Below are positions 23,234 to 31,688 of a stretch of 43,515 nt of DNA, piece by piece (the first letter of the stretch is position 1; every line of letters begins with the position of its first letter). Both the position numbers and the translations under genes were made by a program. This DNA is from Acidimicrobiia bacterium. GTDB taxonomy: Bacteria; Actinomycetota; Acidimicrobiia; IMCC26256; PALSA-555. Where the stretch lies: contig JBBECS010000006.1 of NCBI GenBank assembly GCA_040881685.1, forward strand, positions 1-43,515, given 5' to 3'. The notes below the pieces were generated by a model. It was not told where the DNA came from and did not search any database. It saw nothing but the letters and a program-made list of their open reading frames with translations.

Positions 23234-24594
23234 GCGAACGCGTCGACGCGGTCGTGCTCGGTTTGGGCGTGGGGGGCGAACGGGTCGGTGGTCGCTTGGC
23301 CGAGGCCGGTTGGTCCGTCGTCGGGATCGAGCGTGACCTCGTCGGCGGCGAGTGTCCCTACTGGGGCTGCATTCCCACGAAGATGATCGTGCGCGCCGCC
23401 AACCTGCTCGCCGAAGGCCGGCGCATCCCTGGCGTGGCGGGCACGAGCACGGTCACACCCGATTGGTCGCCGGTCGCGGCACGCATCCGGTCGGAAGCCA
23501 CCGACAGCTGGGACGACCGCGTGGCGGTCGAACGATTCGAGCACCAGGGCGGCCGATTCGTCCGGGGTGCGGGGCGCTTCGAAGCGCCGAACGTAGTGAC
23601 CGTCGGTGACCAGACCTTCGAGGCGACCCGAGCCGTCGTGATCGCGACCGGCTCCGCCGCGGTGATCCCTCCGATCCCCGGGATCGCCGACGTGGAGCCC
23701 TGGACGAACCGCGAGGCCGTCATGACCGAGACGTTGCCCGCGTCGCTCGTCGTCCTCGGTGGCGGCGCGATCGGGCTCGAGCTCGCGCAGGCGTTTGCGC
23801 GCTTTGGTGTTGCGGTCACGGTGGTCGAGGGAGAGCACCGGCTGCTCGGACGCGAAGAGCCCGAGGTCTGCGACCTCATCAACGAGGTGCTCGCCAAGGA
23901 GGGACTCGAGCTGCGGACTGGCGTCTCCGCCGATGCGGTCCGGCGCGCTGACGGGCAGACCGTGGTGGAGCTCTCGGACGGCACCGAGGTCTCCGGTGAG
24001 CGGCTGCTGGTGGCGACCGGTCGGCGGGCCGATCTGGCGGCGTTTGGCGCGAGCAAGGCCGGGCTCGACGAGTCGGCGCACTTCGCCGAGGTCGATGACC
24101 ACCTGCGCGCGGGAGAAGGTATCTGGGCCGTCGGCGACGTCACCGGCAAGGGCATGTTCACCCATATCGCCGTGTACCAGGCCGACATCGCGGTTGCCGA
24201 CATGCTCGGCGAAGATCACGCGCCTGCCGACTACCACGCACTTCCGCGCGTGACGTTCACCGACCCCGAGGTCGGCTCGGTCGGCCTGAGTGAAGCCGAC
24301 GCGCGTCGCGCGGGCATCCGCGTGCGCGCCGGGACCGCATCCGTCCCCTCATCGGCGCGTGGTTGGATGCACAAGGTCGGCAACGAGGGCGTGATCAAGC
24401 TGGTCGAGGACGCTGACCGTGGCGTGCTCGTAGGCGCGACGTCGGCCGGACCGTGGGGCGGCGAAGTGCTCGGCCTGCTCGCGCTCGCCGTGCAAGCGAA
24501 GATCCCGACCCAAGACCTCCGCGGGATGATCTACGCCTACCCCACCTTCCACAGAGGCATCGAAGACGCACTGAGAGATCTCGCCAGCGCTTGA
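23230..24594 (+). CDS. FAD/NAD-dependent disulfide oxidoreductase (Lpd/MerA family)
   Basis: A 454-residue class I pyridine nucleotide-disulfide oxidoreductase. The N-terminal FAD motif is degenerate (VLGLGVGGERVGGRLAEAG). The redox disulfide is GGECPYWGCIPTK, the NAD motif LGGGAIGLELAQAF, and the second FAD motif IWAVGDVTG. At the C-terminus, where lipoamide dehydrogenases and mercuric reductases carry His-Pro-Thr or related text with the catalytic His-Glu dyad, this protein has YAYPTFHRGIEDAL, so the usual His is Tyr. The GTG at 23230 overlaps the P450 stop by 4 nt. It could serve as a reductase coupled to the P450, but that is inference. Confidence 0.9.
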   Translation: MSERVDAVVLGLGVGGERVGGRLAEAGWSVVGIERDLVGGECPYWGCIPTKMIVRAANLLAEGRRIPGVAGTSTVTPDWSPVAARIRSEATDSWDDRVAVERFEHQGGRFVRGAGRFEAPNVVTVGDQTFEATRAVVIATGSAAVIPPIPGIADVEPWTNREAVMTETLPASLVVLGGGAIGLELAQAFARFGVAVTVVEGEHRLLGREEPEVCDLINEVLAKEGLELRTGVSADAVRRADGQTVVELSDGTEVSGERLLVATGRRADLAAFGASKAGLDESAHFAEVDDHLRAGEGIWAVGDVTGKGMFTHIAVYQADIAVADMLGEDHAPADYHALPRVTFTDPEVGSVGLSEADARRAGIRVRAGTASVPSSARGWMHKVGNEGVIKLVEDADRGVLVGATSAGPWGGEVLGLLALAVQAKIPTQDLRGMIYAYPTFHRGIEDALRDLASA

Positions 24595-24599
24595 ACCGC

Positions 24600-24644
24600 T
24601 TTGGCGTCGCAACTGTCGGATACCGACAGCTATCGACGCCAAAA
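24600..24644. repeat. Dispersed palindromic repeat, copy 2
   Basis: TTTGGCGTCG (24600-24609) pairs with CGACGCCAAA (24634-24643), and the inner CTGTCG (24613-24618) pairs with CGACAG (24624-24629). The loop and flanks differ from copy 1, but the stems are identical. It fills the 53-bp gap between the convergent disulfide oxidoreductase and GH4 genes. Confidence 0.8.
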
Positions 24645-24647
24645 CCT

Positions 24648-26006
24648 TCAGAATTGGGGGAGCCAGGGTTTGGTGGCCTCGAGGAGCTCGTCGGTCATCG
24701 ACACGACGTCGTCGTACGGGAGGGAGCCGGCGACCGGGTCGGCGAGCATGGCTTCGAGCACCTTCGTGCGATCGCCGGTCACGGCGGCCTCGACGGTGAG
24801 CTCTTCCGCGGCAGCCACGCGGCGGAGCTGCTCGCCGAGCACGGACGGCACCTGCACCTGGTCGCGCGGCCGAACCTTCCCGCCTTCGGCCATCCCGATG
24901 CTCTCCACGATCACGTCGTGCGCGAGGTTCTCGACCTGGCCCTGGTTCGGCAGGTTCACGGGCAGCGGGAGCGGGACGCCCGTGATCAGCGAGTCGATGA
25001 GCTCGGCGACGAGCTCACCTGACGGAAAGGTCGTGATCTCGTCGTTGGCGAGCAGCCCGTCGACGTACGCGTCGTCGTCCTCTTTGTCGGCCATGTGGCC
25101 GTCCAGCCCGTAGTGGAAGACGTCCACGTCTTGGAAGCCGGCGAAGAACTCGACGACGTGCACGTCTGACGATCCCGGCATCACGCCGAAGCGGCGGAAC
25201 AGCTCGAGCTTGACGGCGTTGCCCGCGATCACGTCGGCCTTCGTCCATTCGGGGCCGTCGGAGACCTTGCGGTAGTGCATGCCGGCGGGCGGCGTCATCC
25301 ACACGGGCTCACGCTGCTTGTCTTCGTCGTCGCACAGCTCCCGGAGCTGTGCGAAGCCATCCTCCTTGCCGCCTTTCCCCAACCGCATCTCGGTGACGAG
25401 GGGGAGGTGGTTCACGCCGGCGACGACGGGATCGACGGCGCGCAGGTCGGTGTCGAGCAGCAGGCTCATCACGAACTTGCAGCCGACCATCTCGTTGCAC
25501 AGCCCGACCGTCTGCACGCCGGTCTCGCGGGTGACGGATCGGCAGAGCGCGGAGAGCGGGTTGGTCACGTTGAGCAGCAGCGCGTCGGGGACGCGGCGCT
25601 CGATGGCGCGTGCGATGTCGAGCAGCACCGGCACGCTGCGCAGCGCCCGAGAGATTCCGCCTGGCCCCACACTGTCGCCGACCGTCTGGTCAACGCCGTA
25701 CTTGGACGGGATGTCGAGGTCGTGCTTCATGCTGGCGAAGCCACCGACGGAGAACGCGGTGATCACGAAGTCGGCGTCGTCGATCGCGGCGTCGAGATCC
25801 GTGGTCGCGGTCACCGAGAGCCCGATGCCGGGCCGGTTCTGCTTGATGTGTGCCGCAACGTCGAGCATGCGCGGCAGAGCAGACTCGCTGAGGTCCATGA
25901 GCACCACGTCGGCGTCGTGGAGTGACGGCGTGTTGGCGAAGTCGCACAGCAACCGCGGCGTCCAGTGCGTGCTCCCCCCACCAATGATCGTGATCCGCGG
26001 CGTCAC
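24648..26006 (-). CDS. Glycoside hydrolase family 4 (NAD- and Mn-dependent)
   Basis: A 452-residue GH4 enzyme (alpha-glucosidase, 6-phospho-glucosidase or galacturonidase group). The Rossmann opening is RITIIGGGSTHWTPRLL, followed by VLMDLSE and the substrate motifs LLNVTNPLSALC, VGLCNEMVGCKF and VNHLPLVTE (metal-binding Cys and His). GH4 cleaves glycosides through an oxidation-elimination cycle with NAD. The GTG at 26006 is exactly 6 nt after TAGGCT (26018-26013), so the message is leaderless. It is divergent from the cupin gene. Confidence 0.92.
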   Translation of the reverse strand: MTPRITIIGGGSTHWTPRLLCDFANTPSLHDADVVLMDLSESALPRMLDVAAHIKQNRPGIGLSVTATTDLDAAIDDADFVITAFSVGGFASMKHDLDIPSKYGVDQTVGDSVGPGGISRALRSVPVLLDIARAIERRVPDALLLNVTNPLSALCRSVTRETGVQTVGLCNEMVGCKFVMSLLLDTDLRAVDPVVAGVNHLPLVTEMRLGKGGKEDGFAQLRELCDDEDKQREPVWMTPPAGMHYRKVSDGPEWTKADVIAGNAVKLELFRRFGVMPGSSDVHVVEFFAGFQDVDVFHYGLDGHMADKEDDDAYVDGLLANDEITTFPSGELVAELIDSLITGVPLPLPVNLPNQGQVENLAHDVIVESIGMAEGGKVRPRDQVQVPSVLGEQLRRVAAAEELTVEAAVTGDRTKVLEAMLADPVAGSLPYDDVVSMTDELLEATKPWLPQF

Positions 26007-26113
26007 CTTCGGAGCCTACGCAGCGCCCAAGGCGAGCGTCCGTGGCGCAGGTATCCTGCGCCGCAGCGAGCCGGGGCCCGAGCGGCCCGGCCCACAAGGC
26101 CAGGAGCGGGAAT

Positions 26114-26497
26114 TTGGACGTGAGGTCGATCGAAGACGTGGCGCCGGTCGTCGAGCACAACGGGACGGTTCCGGTGTGGTGGCTCGTGAACCCGCGCGAG
26201 ATGAAGGACATCACCGACGGCGGGTACCTCGAGCTGGCCAACGAGTTCGAGGTGAAGGGCGGCGAGCAGGTCTTCCCGCACACGCATCCGACGCACGAGT
26301 TCTATTACGTCACCTCGGGCCGCGGCATGATGACGATCGACGGCGAAGAGCGTGAGGTCTCACAAGGAGACTTGATCTACATCCCGCCCGACAAGGTGCA
26401 CAGCCTGCGCCCGATCAGTGACCACGCGCCGATCCACTGCTTCTGCTTCGCCGTCGGGTGCAAGGACGCCGGCGAGATCGACTACGCGACGCACTAG
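26114..26497 (+). CDS. Cupin-domain protein
   Basis: A 127-residue single cupin_2 barrel. Motif 1 is EQVFPHTHPTHEFYYVTSGRG (His, His, Glu ligands) and motif 2 is GDLIYIPPDKVHSLRPI (His). GMMTIDGEEREV sits between them. Metal binding is therefore expected, and the role may be sugar isomerase-like, dioxygenase-like or sensory. The start is not obvious. I prefer the TTG at 26114, which has AGGAG 7 nt upstream (26102-26106), in frame and just before the conserved part. A GTG at 26042 would add 24 unconserved residues. TATCCT at 26052-26057 is the probable -10. Its divergence from GH4 hints at sugar metabolism. Confidence 0.85.
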   Translation: MDVRSIEDVAPVVEHNGTVPVWWLVNPREMKDITDGGYLELANEFEVKGGEQVFPHTHPTHEFYYVTSGRGMMTIDGEEREVSQGDLIYIPPDKVHSLRPISDHAPIHCFCFAVGCKDAGEIDYATH

Positions 26498-26505
26498 CTC
26501 CGGAA

Positions 26506-27729
26506 CTAGCCGAGAGCGCCGGATTCTCTGAGCGACGCGACGCGCGCTTCGTCGTAGCCGAGCACCCGGGCGAGCACGTCGTCGGTGTGCTCACCGACGG
26601 TCGGCGCGTGCTCGGGCACCGGTTGCTCGTCGTCGATCACCTTGATCGGGATGGGGAGCTCGTCCGCGCCGAGGCGGTCTTGGGAGATCCAGGGCAGGCG
26701 CGCTTGAAACTGCGGATCGGCGGCGATCGTCTTGGGTGTGTTGACCGGCGCGATCGGCGTGTTGACCTCGTTCGAGAACGCGATCCACTCGTCGCTCGTC
26801 TTGGTCTTGAAGATGTCGCGCAGCTCGCCTTGGAGCTCGCGGTTGTTGCGTGCGTGGTCGGCGTACTGCTCTCCCGGCCAACGCTCGAACAGATCGGCTC
26901 GCCCGACGCCGCGACAGAAGTTCTCCCAGAACTCGCGTTCTGACGCCATGAACAGCACATGGCCGTCGGCGGTGTCGTAGATCTGGTACCGGACCCCCTC
27001 GCGCATCCCGGCGGTGCCGGGCGCGCGCCGCTCGAAGTTGTCGGTCGGGTTGCCCGTGACCTCTGACTCCGGCCGCTCGTACGCCCGCCACGTCTCGCTC
27101 CGGTACCAGTCCATGTACGCCGCGGCGTCGGACTGCGCGATCTCCATCCGACAGCCCTCGCCCGTCGCCCGGGCGCGCACGATGCCGGCCAGGATGCCGA
27201 ACGCGCCGAACAACGGGCCCGCATGAATCCCCATCGACGGGTGCTCAGGCATGTAACAGAAGCCCTCGTCGTCGTACGCGGGCTCCACGAGCCCGGCCCA
27301 CGTGTCGTACGCGATGCCGTGACTCGGCATGTCCTTGTAGGGGCCGGTCATGCCGTAGCCCGAGATCGTGCAGAACACGATGCGGGGGTTGACCTCGCGC
27401 AGGCGCTCGTACCCGAGCCCGCGCTTCTCGAGCGCTCCCGGCCGCATCGCCTCGACCACTGCGTCGGCGCTGCGCACGAGGTCGAGGTACACCTCGACCG
27501 CTTCGGGGGTGCGCAGGTCGAGCGCGAGGCTGTGCTTGCCCCGGTTGATGTGGAGGTGCATCAGCGAGACGCCCTCCACGATCGGCCACGTCATCCGGCG
27601 CACGTAGTCGCCCTGAGGCGGCTCGACCTTGATCACCTCGGCGCCGAGATCGGCAAGGTGCAACGTGATCGCGGCCGGCCCGAGCAGCGAGCTCTCGATG
27701 ACCCGGACGCCCCCCAGCAGTCCTGTCAT
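26506..27729 (-). CDS. CaiB/BaiF (class III) CoA-transferase family protein
   Basis: A 407-residue class III CoA-transferase/racemase-fold protein. The N-terminal motif is GVRVIESS, followed by LGAEVIKVEPPQGDYVR, LDLRTPEAV and the motif FCTISGYGMTGPYKD. The segment that normally carries the catalytic Asp (GYD...SGL in formyl-CoA transferase) reads SHGIAYDTWAGL, with Gly at the Asp position by my alignment. The His aligns with the catalytic His of alpha-methylacyl-CoA racemase. It may be a racemase or a divergent transferase. It starts 10 nt after the blue copper gene and could share its transcript. Confidence 0.9.
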   Translation of the reverse strand: MTGLLGGVRVIESSLLGPAAITLHLADLGAEVIKVEPPQGDYVRRMTWPIVEGVSLMHLHINRGKHSLALDLRTPEAVEVYLDLVRSADAVVEAMRPGALEKRGLGYERLREVNPRIVFCTISGYGMTGPYKDMPSHGIAYDTWAGLVEPAYDDEGFCYMPEHPSMGIHAGPLFGAFGILAGIVRARATGEGCRMEIAQSDAAAYMDWYRSETWRAYERPESEVTGNPTDNFERRAPGTAGMREGVRYQIYDTADGHVLFMASEREFWENFCRGVGRADLFERWPGEQYADHARNNRELQGELRDIFKTKTSDEWIAFSNEVNTPIAPVNTPKTIAADPQFQARLPWISQDRLGADELPIPIKVIDDEQPVPEHAPTVGEHTDDVLARVLGYDEARVASLRESGALG

Positions 27730-27739
27730 GCGCGGTCGG

Positions 27740-28144
27740 CTACGGCGCCGGCGGCGCGAGCGTGGTCGTGGGTGCCGGTGGTGCCGGCGTCACCGTGAGC
27801 TTCATGTCCATGCCCGGGTGCAGCGTGCACACGATCTTGTAGGCGCCCGGTAGAACCATCACGTGCTTGAACTTCCCGCTCGCGAACTTCTTCGACTTGA
27901 ACTTCTCGGGGTTCTCCTTGCCCGAGACCACGTCGTGGATGGCCGTGCCGACCCACTTCCACTTCACGGTGTCGCCGACGAGGACCGTGACCTTCTTGGG
28001 CTTGAAGTAGTTGTCCCCGACCTTGACCTTCTTGACTGCACCGGCAGGGTCCGTAGGTGTCTGCGCTCCGGACGGAAGGATCGCGAGCGTTCCCAGCGCC
28101 AGCATGAGCAGAGCGGCTGCTGCAATCCTGCGGAACGCCTTCAC
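27740..28144 (-). CDS. Secreted cupredoxin (plastocyanin/azurin-like)
   Basis: A 134-residue exported type 1 copper protein. The signal peptide is residues 1-28 (two Arg, hydrophobic core, then PSGAQT). The strand GDNYFKPKKVTVLVGDTVKWKW opens the beta-sandwich. The ligands are His70 (AIHDV), Cys106 and His109 (VCTLHPGM) and Met112 or Met114. The C-terminus is a Pro/Thr/Ala tail. It should carry electrons outside the membrane. The GTG at 28144 is preferred because it begins the signal peptide and has AAGGA upstream. TAGCGT (28199-28194) is a likely -10 with a leader of about 42 nt. Confidence 0.88.
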   Translation of the reverse strand: MKAFRRIAAAALLMLALGTLAILPSGAQTPTDPAGAVKKVKVGDNYFKPKKVTVLVGDTVKWKWVGTAIHDVVSGKENPEKFKSKKFASGKFKHVMVLPGAYKIVCTLHPGMDMKLTVTPAPPAPTTTLAPPAP

Positions 28145-28322
28145 CGGACACCATCCTTCTTCATCTTCGGGGTGACGCGTCGGGGGTGACGGGACGCTAC
28201 CGATCGCGCCTTGGTGGTCTCCAACTGTGCCGCTTGGCTCTGCCCAGGAAACGCCCAGGGGCCGCTCTGGTGTTCCGTGACGCAGGCCACAGGCCCGGCG
28301 TCGGCGCACTACGGTCGAGGGC

Positions 28323-29384
28323 GTGGGCGCCGTGTCGAGCCGCACCGCGACCGACCCCGCGGCGGCGGGTTTTCGTCCGCGCTGGGGCCGCATCGCGCTC
28401 CTCGCCATCACCGGCATCTGCCTCTATGTGTTCGCTCCGAGCCTGGCCGAGGTGTTCGAGGCCTGGGACCGGCTCGGTGAGGTCCACCCGCTCGCGGTCA
28501 TCGCAGTGGTTGCGTGCGAAGCCGCGAGCTTTCTGTGCGTGTGGATGCTCCAGCGCATCTCGATCGGGACCACCCAGTGGTTCTCCGTGGCCATGTCCCA
28601 GCTCGCCGGGAACGCGTTCAATCGCGTGACGCCCGGCGGCGGTGCCACCGGTACCGCGCTCCAAGCGCGCATGCTGGGCGATGCGGGCATTCCCACGACC
28701 AGGGCTGCAACCGCGCTGACCGTCCAGTCGCTCCTCATCACCGCCGCGGTCGCAGCGATGCCGCTCCTGTCGCTCCCTGCCATCATCATCGCGGGCATCG
28801 ACGTGCCCGGTGACCTCGCCGACGGCGCATGGTTCGGCGCGGGGCTCTTCCTGGTGATGCTCGTGCTCGGCGCGCTGCTCCTCGGCTCGCGGCAGTTCGC
28901 CTGCCGACTCGGGAGCACGATCGAGAAGGTCGCCAACGCGTTCCCGCGCGAGACACCACTCAAAGGACTCGGCGAGCGCATCCTGCGCGAGCGCGACGAG
29001 ATCCGCCGCACGATGGGCGAGCGCTGGCCGGCCGCGCGCGGCGCGGCGGTGGGGCGCTGGGCCTTCGAGTACTTCGCGCTGTTGGTGACGCTCTATGCGA
29101 TTGGTGCGACTCCCGACCCGTGGCTCGTGTTGCTCGCCTTCGTCTTCGCCTCGGCGCTCGGGATGATCCCGTTCACGCCGGGTGGTCTCGGGTTCGTCGA
29201 GGCCGGGCTCACCGGCGCGCTCGCGCTTGCAGGCGTGAGCGCGGAGGAGGCAGTGCTCGGCACCTTGGTGTTCCGGCTCGTGTCGTTCTGGTTGCCGCTC
29301 CCGGTGGGGGCGGTGGCGGGCTACCTGTTCCGCCGCCGCTACCCGAGCAAGCGCTCCGCGAAAGCGCGCGCTGCACCGGCCTGA
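28323..29384 (+). CDS. Flippase-like integral membrane protein (LPG synthase TM region/UPF0104)
   Basis: A 353-residue protein with about eight membrane helices. The motif NRVTPGGGATGTALQARML after the second helix and the late IPFTPGGLGFVEAGLTGAL are signatures of the lysylphosphatidylglycerol synthetase TM / AglD / UPF0104 family. Members lie in the membrane and are associated with lipid-linked sugar or lipid translocation. The GTG at 28323 follows TACGGT (28310-28315) by 7 nt. It converges with the sulfatase gene, with a 9-bp gap. Confidence 0.87.
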   Translation: MGAVSSRTATDPAAAGFRPRWGRIALLAITGICLYVFAPSLAEVFEAWDRLGEVHPLAVIAVVACEAASFLCVWMLQRISIGTTQWFSVAMSQLAGNAFNRVTPGGGATGTALQARMLGDAGIPTTRAATALTVQSLLITAAVAAMPLLSLPAIIIAGIDVPGDLADGAWFGAGLFLVMLVLGALLLGSRQFACRLGSTIEKVANAFPRETPLKGLGERILRERDEIRRTMGERWPAARGAAVGRWAFEYFALLVTLYAIGATPDPWLVLLAFVFASALGMIPFTPGGLGFVEAGLTGALALAGVSAEEAVLGTLVFRLVSFWLPLPVGAVAGYLFRRRYPSKRSAKARAAPA

Positions 29385-29393
29385 GCGTGCCGG

Positions 29394-31679
29394 TTACTGC
29401 GTGCGGAGGCTCGATTCCACGGCGGCTTGGAAGTCGAGCTTGGCGTCGCCCTGCACCTCCACCACCACGGTGTGCAGCGTGCCGGTGAAGGGGAACGGTG
29501 GGCGGTAGCGCGGTGTGACCGCGGACCCGGCGTCTTGCCCGCACGTCAAGCCGGCGTCGGTGATCGAGAAGCGCACCGGTGTGAAGCGCGCGATCTCGCC
29601 TTGGGCAACGGTGGCACCGTTCACCTTGAGGCGTGCGTTCCCTCCCTTGAACCGCCCTTCGCTGTCGAACTCGAAGCCGAGCTCGCAGGGTCCGGTGGGG
29701 ATCGGCGCGTCGGCGATGAGGTGATCCTCCGAACGGCCGAGGAAGTTGTGCACGTACTGGAGACGGCCGTCGGCGACGAACAGGCTGTAGCCACCGAGGA
29801 TCGATCCCATCGCGAGGAGCGCGCCCTCAGCACCACCCTCTGGGATCTGCACCGACGCGGTGATCGTGTGCGATCGGCCCTTCACGTCGACCGCGACCTC
29901 TTCGGGCACGCGCCCGCTTCTCGGCCGGTACACGAAGCGCGAGCGTTCGGGGATGCCGGTCGGTGGTGGATCCATCATCGCCATGCCCGGCCGGTTGTCG
30001 AGCGGCAGCACCTTGTAACGCTCGGCCTCGCGCCACCACAGGTCGACGAGCTCCTGCACCTTCTCCGGTTGCTCGTCTGCGAGGTCGTTGCACTCCGAGA
30101 AGTCCTCGGCCACGTGGAACAGCTCCCACACATCGTCCTCGAAGGGAATGTCGGGATTGTCGTCGGGCGAGTACATCGCACCCAACGGCTTGAACACGAC
30201 GGCCTTCCAACCCTGGTGGTGGATGGCACGCGAGCCCAGCATCTCGAAGTACTGCGTTTCGCGCGTGGGTGCTGACGCGTCGGCGAACGTGGCGGTGATG
30301 CTTGCACCCTCGTGCGGACGCTGCTCGATGCCACCGATGGTCGCGGGCGCGTCGATCCCGCACGCGTCGAGGATCGTGGGCGTGACGTCGATCGCGTGCA
30401 CGAACTGGCGCCGTACCTCGCCGCGCGCGGCGACACCTGCGGGCCAGTGCACGATGCAGGGGTCGGCGATACCGCCCTCGTGCGTCTCGCGCTTCCAGCG
30501 CCGCAGCGGCGTGTTGCCCGCCATGGTCCAGCCCCACGGGTAGTTGTTGTGCATGGTGGGGCCGCCGATCTCGTCGACGCGGGCCACCATCTCCTTCACT
30601 CCAGCCATGGCCATGTTCCACGAGCGCGCGTCGTTGATCGAACCGTGCGCACCGCCTTCGGAGCTTGCGCCGTTGTCGGACACGAGGATCACCAGCGTGT
30701 TGTCGAGCTCGCCGAGCTCTTCGATGAAGTCGACCACGCGGCCGATCTGGGCATCGGCGTGCGACAGGTAGCCGGAGAACGCCTCCATGAAGCGCGCCGC
30801 GAGTCGCTGCTCGTCGGTCGAGAGCGAGTCCCACGCCGGCACCCAATCCGGTCGGGGCGAGAGCTGCGTGCCCTCGGGGATGACGCCGTTCGTCACCTGG
30901 CGCGCGAACGTGGCCTCGCGCCACACGTCCCATCCCGCGTCGAAGTGCCCTCGGTAGCGCTCGATCCACTCGGCTGGCGCGTGGTGCGGTGAGTGGCACG
31001 CGCCCGTCGCGAAGTAGAGGAAGAACTGCTTTTCGGCGTCGACCGCGCGCAGATCGGTGAGGAACTCGATCGCGTGGTCGGCGAGGTCCACGGTGAGGTG
31101 GTAGTCGTCCCGATAGGGAGCCTCGACGAAGTGGTTGTCGTGCGCGAGCGCGGGCGAGAACTGATGTGTCTCGCCGCCGAAGAAGCCATACCAGCGCTCG
31201 AACCCGCGTCCGAGGGGCCAGCGCGCGCGCGATCCACCCAGATGGGCTTCTTCATGGGGAGTGAGGTGCCACTTCCCGCATGCGTAGGCGGCGTAGCCGG
31301 CGTCGCGCAGGATCTCGGGGAGAAAGCCGCAGGTCTTGGGGATGCGCCCCGAGTAGCCGGGAAAGCCGCGAGCGAGATCCGTGATGCGACCCATGCCGAC
31401 GGAGTGATGGTTGCGGCCGGTCATCAGGCACGCCCGGGTCGGCGAGCACAGCGCGGTCGTGTGGAAGTTGGCGTAGCGCAGACCGCCGGACGCGAGCCGA
31501 TCAAAGTTGGGCGTGCTCAGGTCGGAGCCGAAGCACCCGAGCTGGGCGAAGCCAACGTCGTCGAGCACGAACAGCGCGACGTTCGGCGATCCGGCCGGCG
31601 GACGTGGTTCTGGCGGCCAATACGGCTCCGAGTCGCGCCAGTCGCGGCCGACCTTGCCCTTGAAGTCCGCTGGCTCCAC
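29394..31679 (-). CDS. Arylsulfatase (formylglycine type I sulfatase)
   Basis: A 761-residue sulfatase, longer than the common 500-600 because of a C-terminal beta-rich domain. Asp40-Asp41 (FVLDDVGFAQLG) bind the metal. Cys78 in LCSPTRACLMTGRN is the CxPxR motif, which an FGE or anSME enzyme converts to formylglycine. GKWHL and the third metal region VSDNGAS are present. It hydrolyses sulfate esters. No signal peptide is evident, so it is probably cytoplasmic. The GTG at 31679 lies 9 nt after the P450 stop. The operon CaiB, P450, sulfatase suggests removal of sulfate from a lipid or steroid before or after CoA activation and hydroxylation. Confidence 0.95.
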   Translation of the reverse strand: MEPADFKGKVGRDWRDSEPYWPPEPRPPAGSPNVALFVLDDVGFAQLGCFGSDLSTPNFDRLASGGLRYANFHTTALCSPTRACLMTGRNHHSVGMGRITDLARGFPGYSGRIPKTCGFLPEILRDAGYAAYACGKWHLTPHEEAHLGGSRARWPLGRGFERWYGFFGGETHQFSPALAHDNHFVEAPYRDDYHLTVDLADHAIEFLTDLRAVDAEKQFFLYFATGACHSPHHAPAEWIERYRGHFDAGWDVWREATFARQVTNGVIPEGTQLSPRPDWVPAWDSLSTDEQRLAARFMEAFSGYLSHADAQIGRVVDFIEELGELDNTLVILVSDNGASSEGGAHGSINDARSWNMAMAGVKEMVARVDEIGGPTMHNNYPWGWTMAGNTPLRRWKRETHEGGIADPCIVHWPAGVAARGEVRRQFVHAIDVTPTILDACGIDAPATIGGIEQRPHEGASITATFADASAPTRETQYFEMLGSRAIHHQGWKAVVFKPLGAMYSPDDNPDIPFEDDVWELFHVAEDFSECNDLADEQPEKVQELVDLWWREAERYKVLPLDNRPGMAMMDPPPTGIPERSRFVYRPRSGRVPEEVAVDVKGRSHTITASVQIPEGGAEGALLAMGSILGGYSLFVADGRLQYVHNFLGRSEDHLIADAPIPTGPCELGFEFDSEGRFKGGNARLKVNGATVAQGEIARFTPVRFSITDAGLTCGQDAGSAVTPRYRPPFPFTGTLHTVVVEVQGDAKLDFQAAVESSLRTQ

Positions 31680-31688
31680 GCGGACTTC

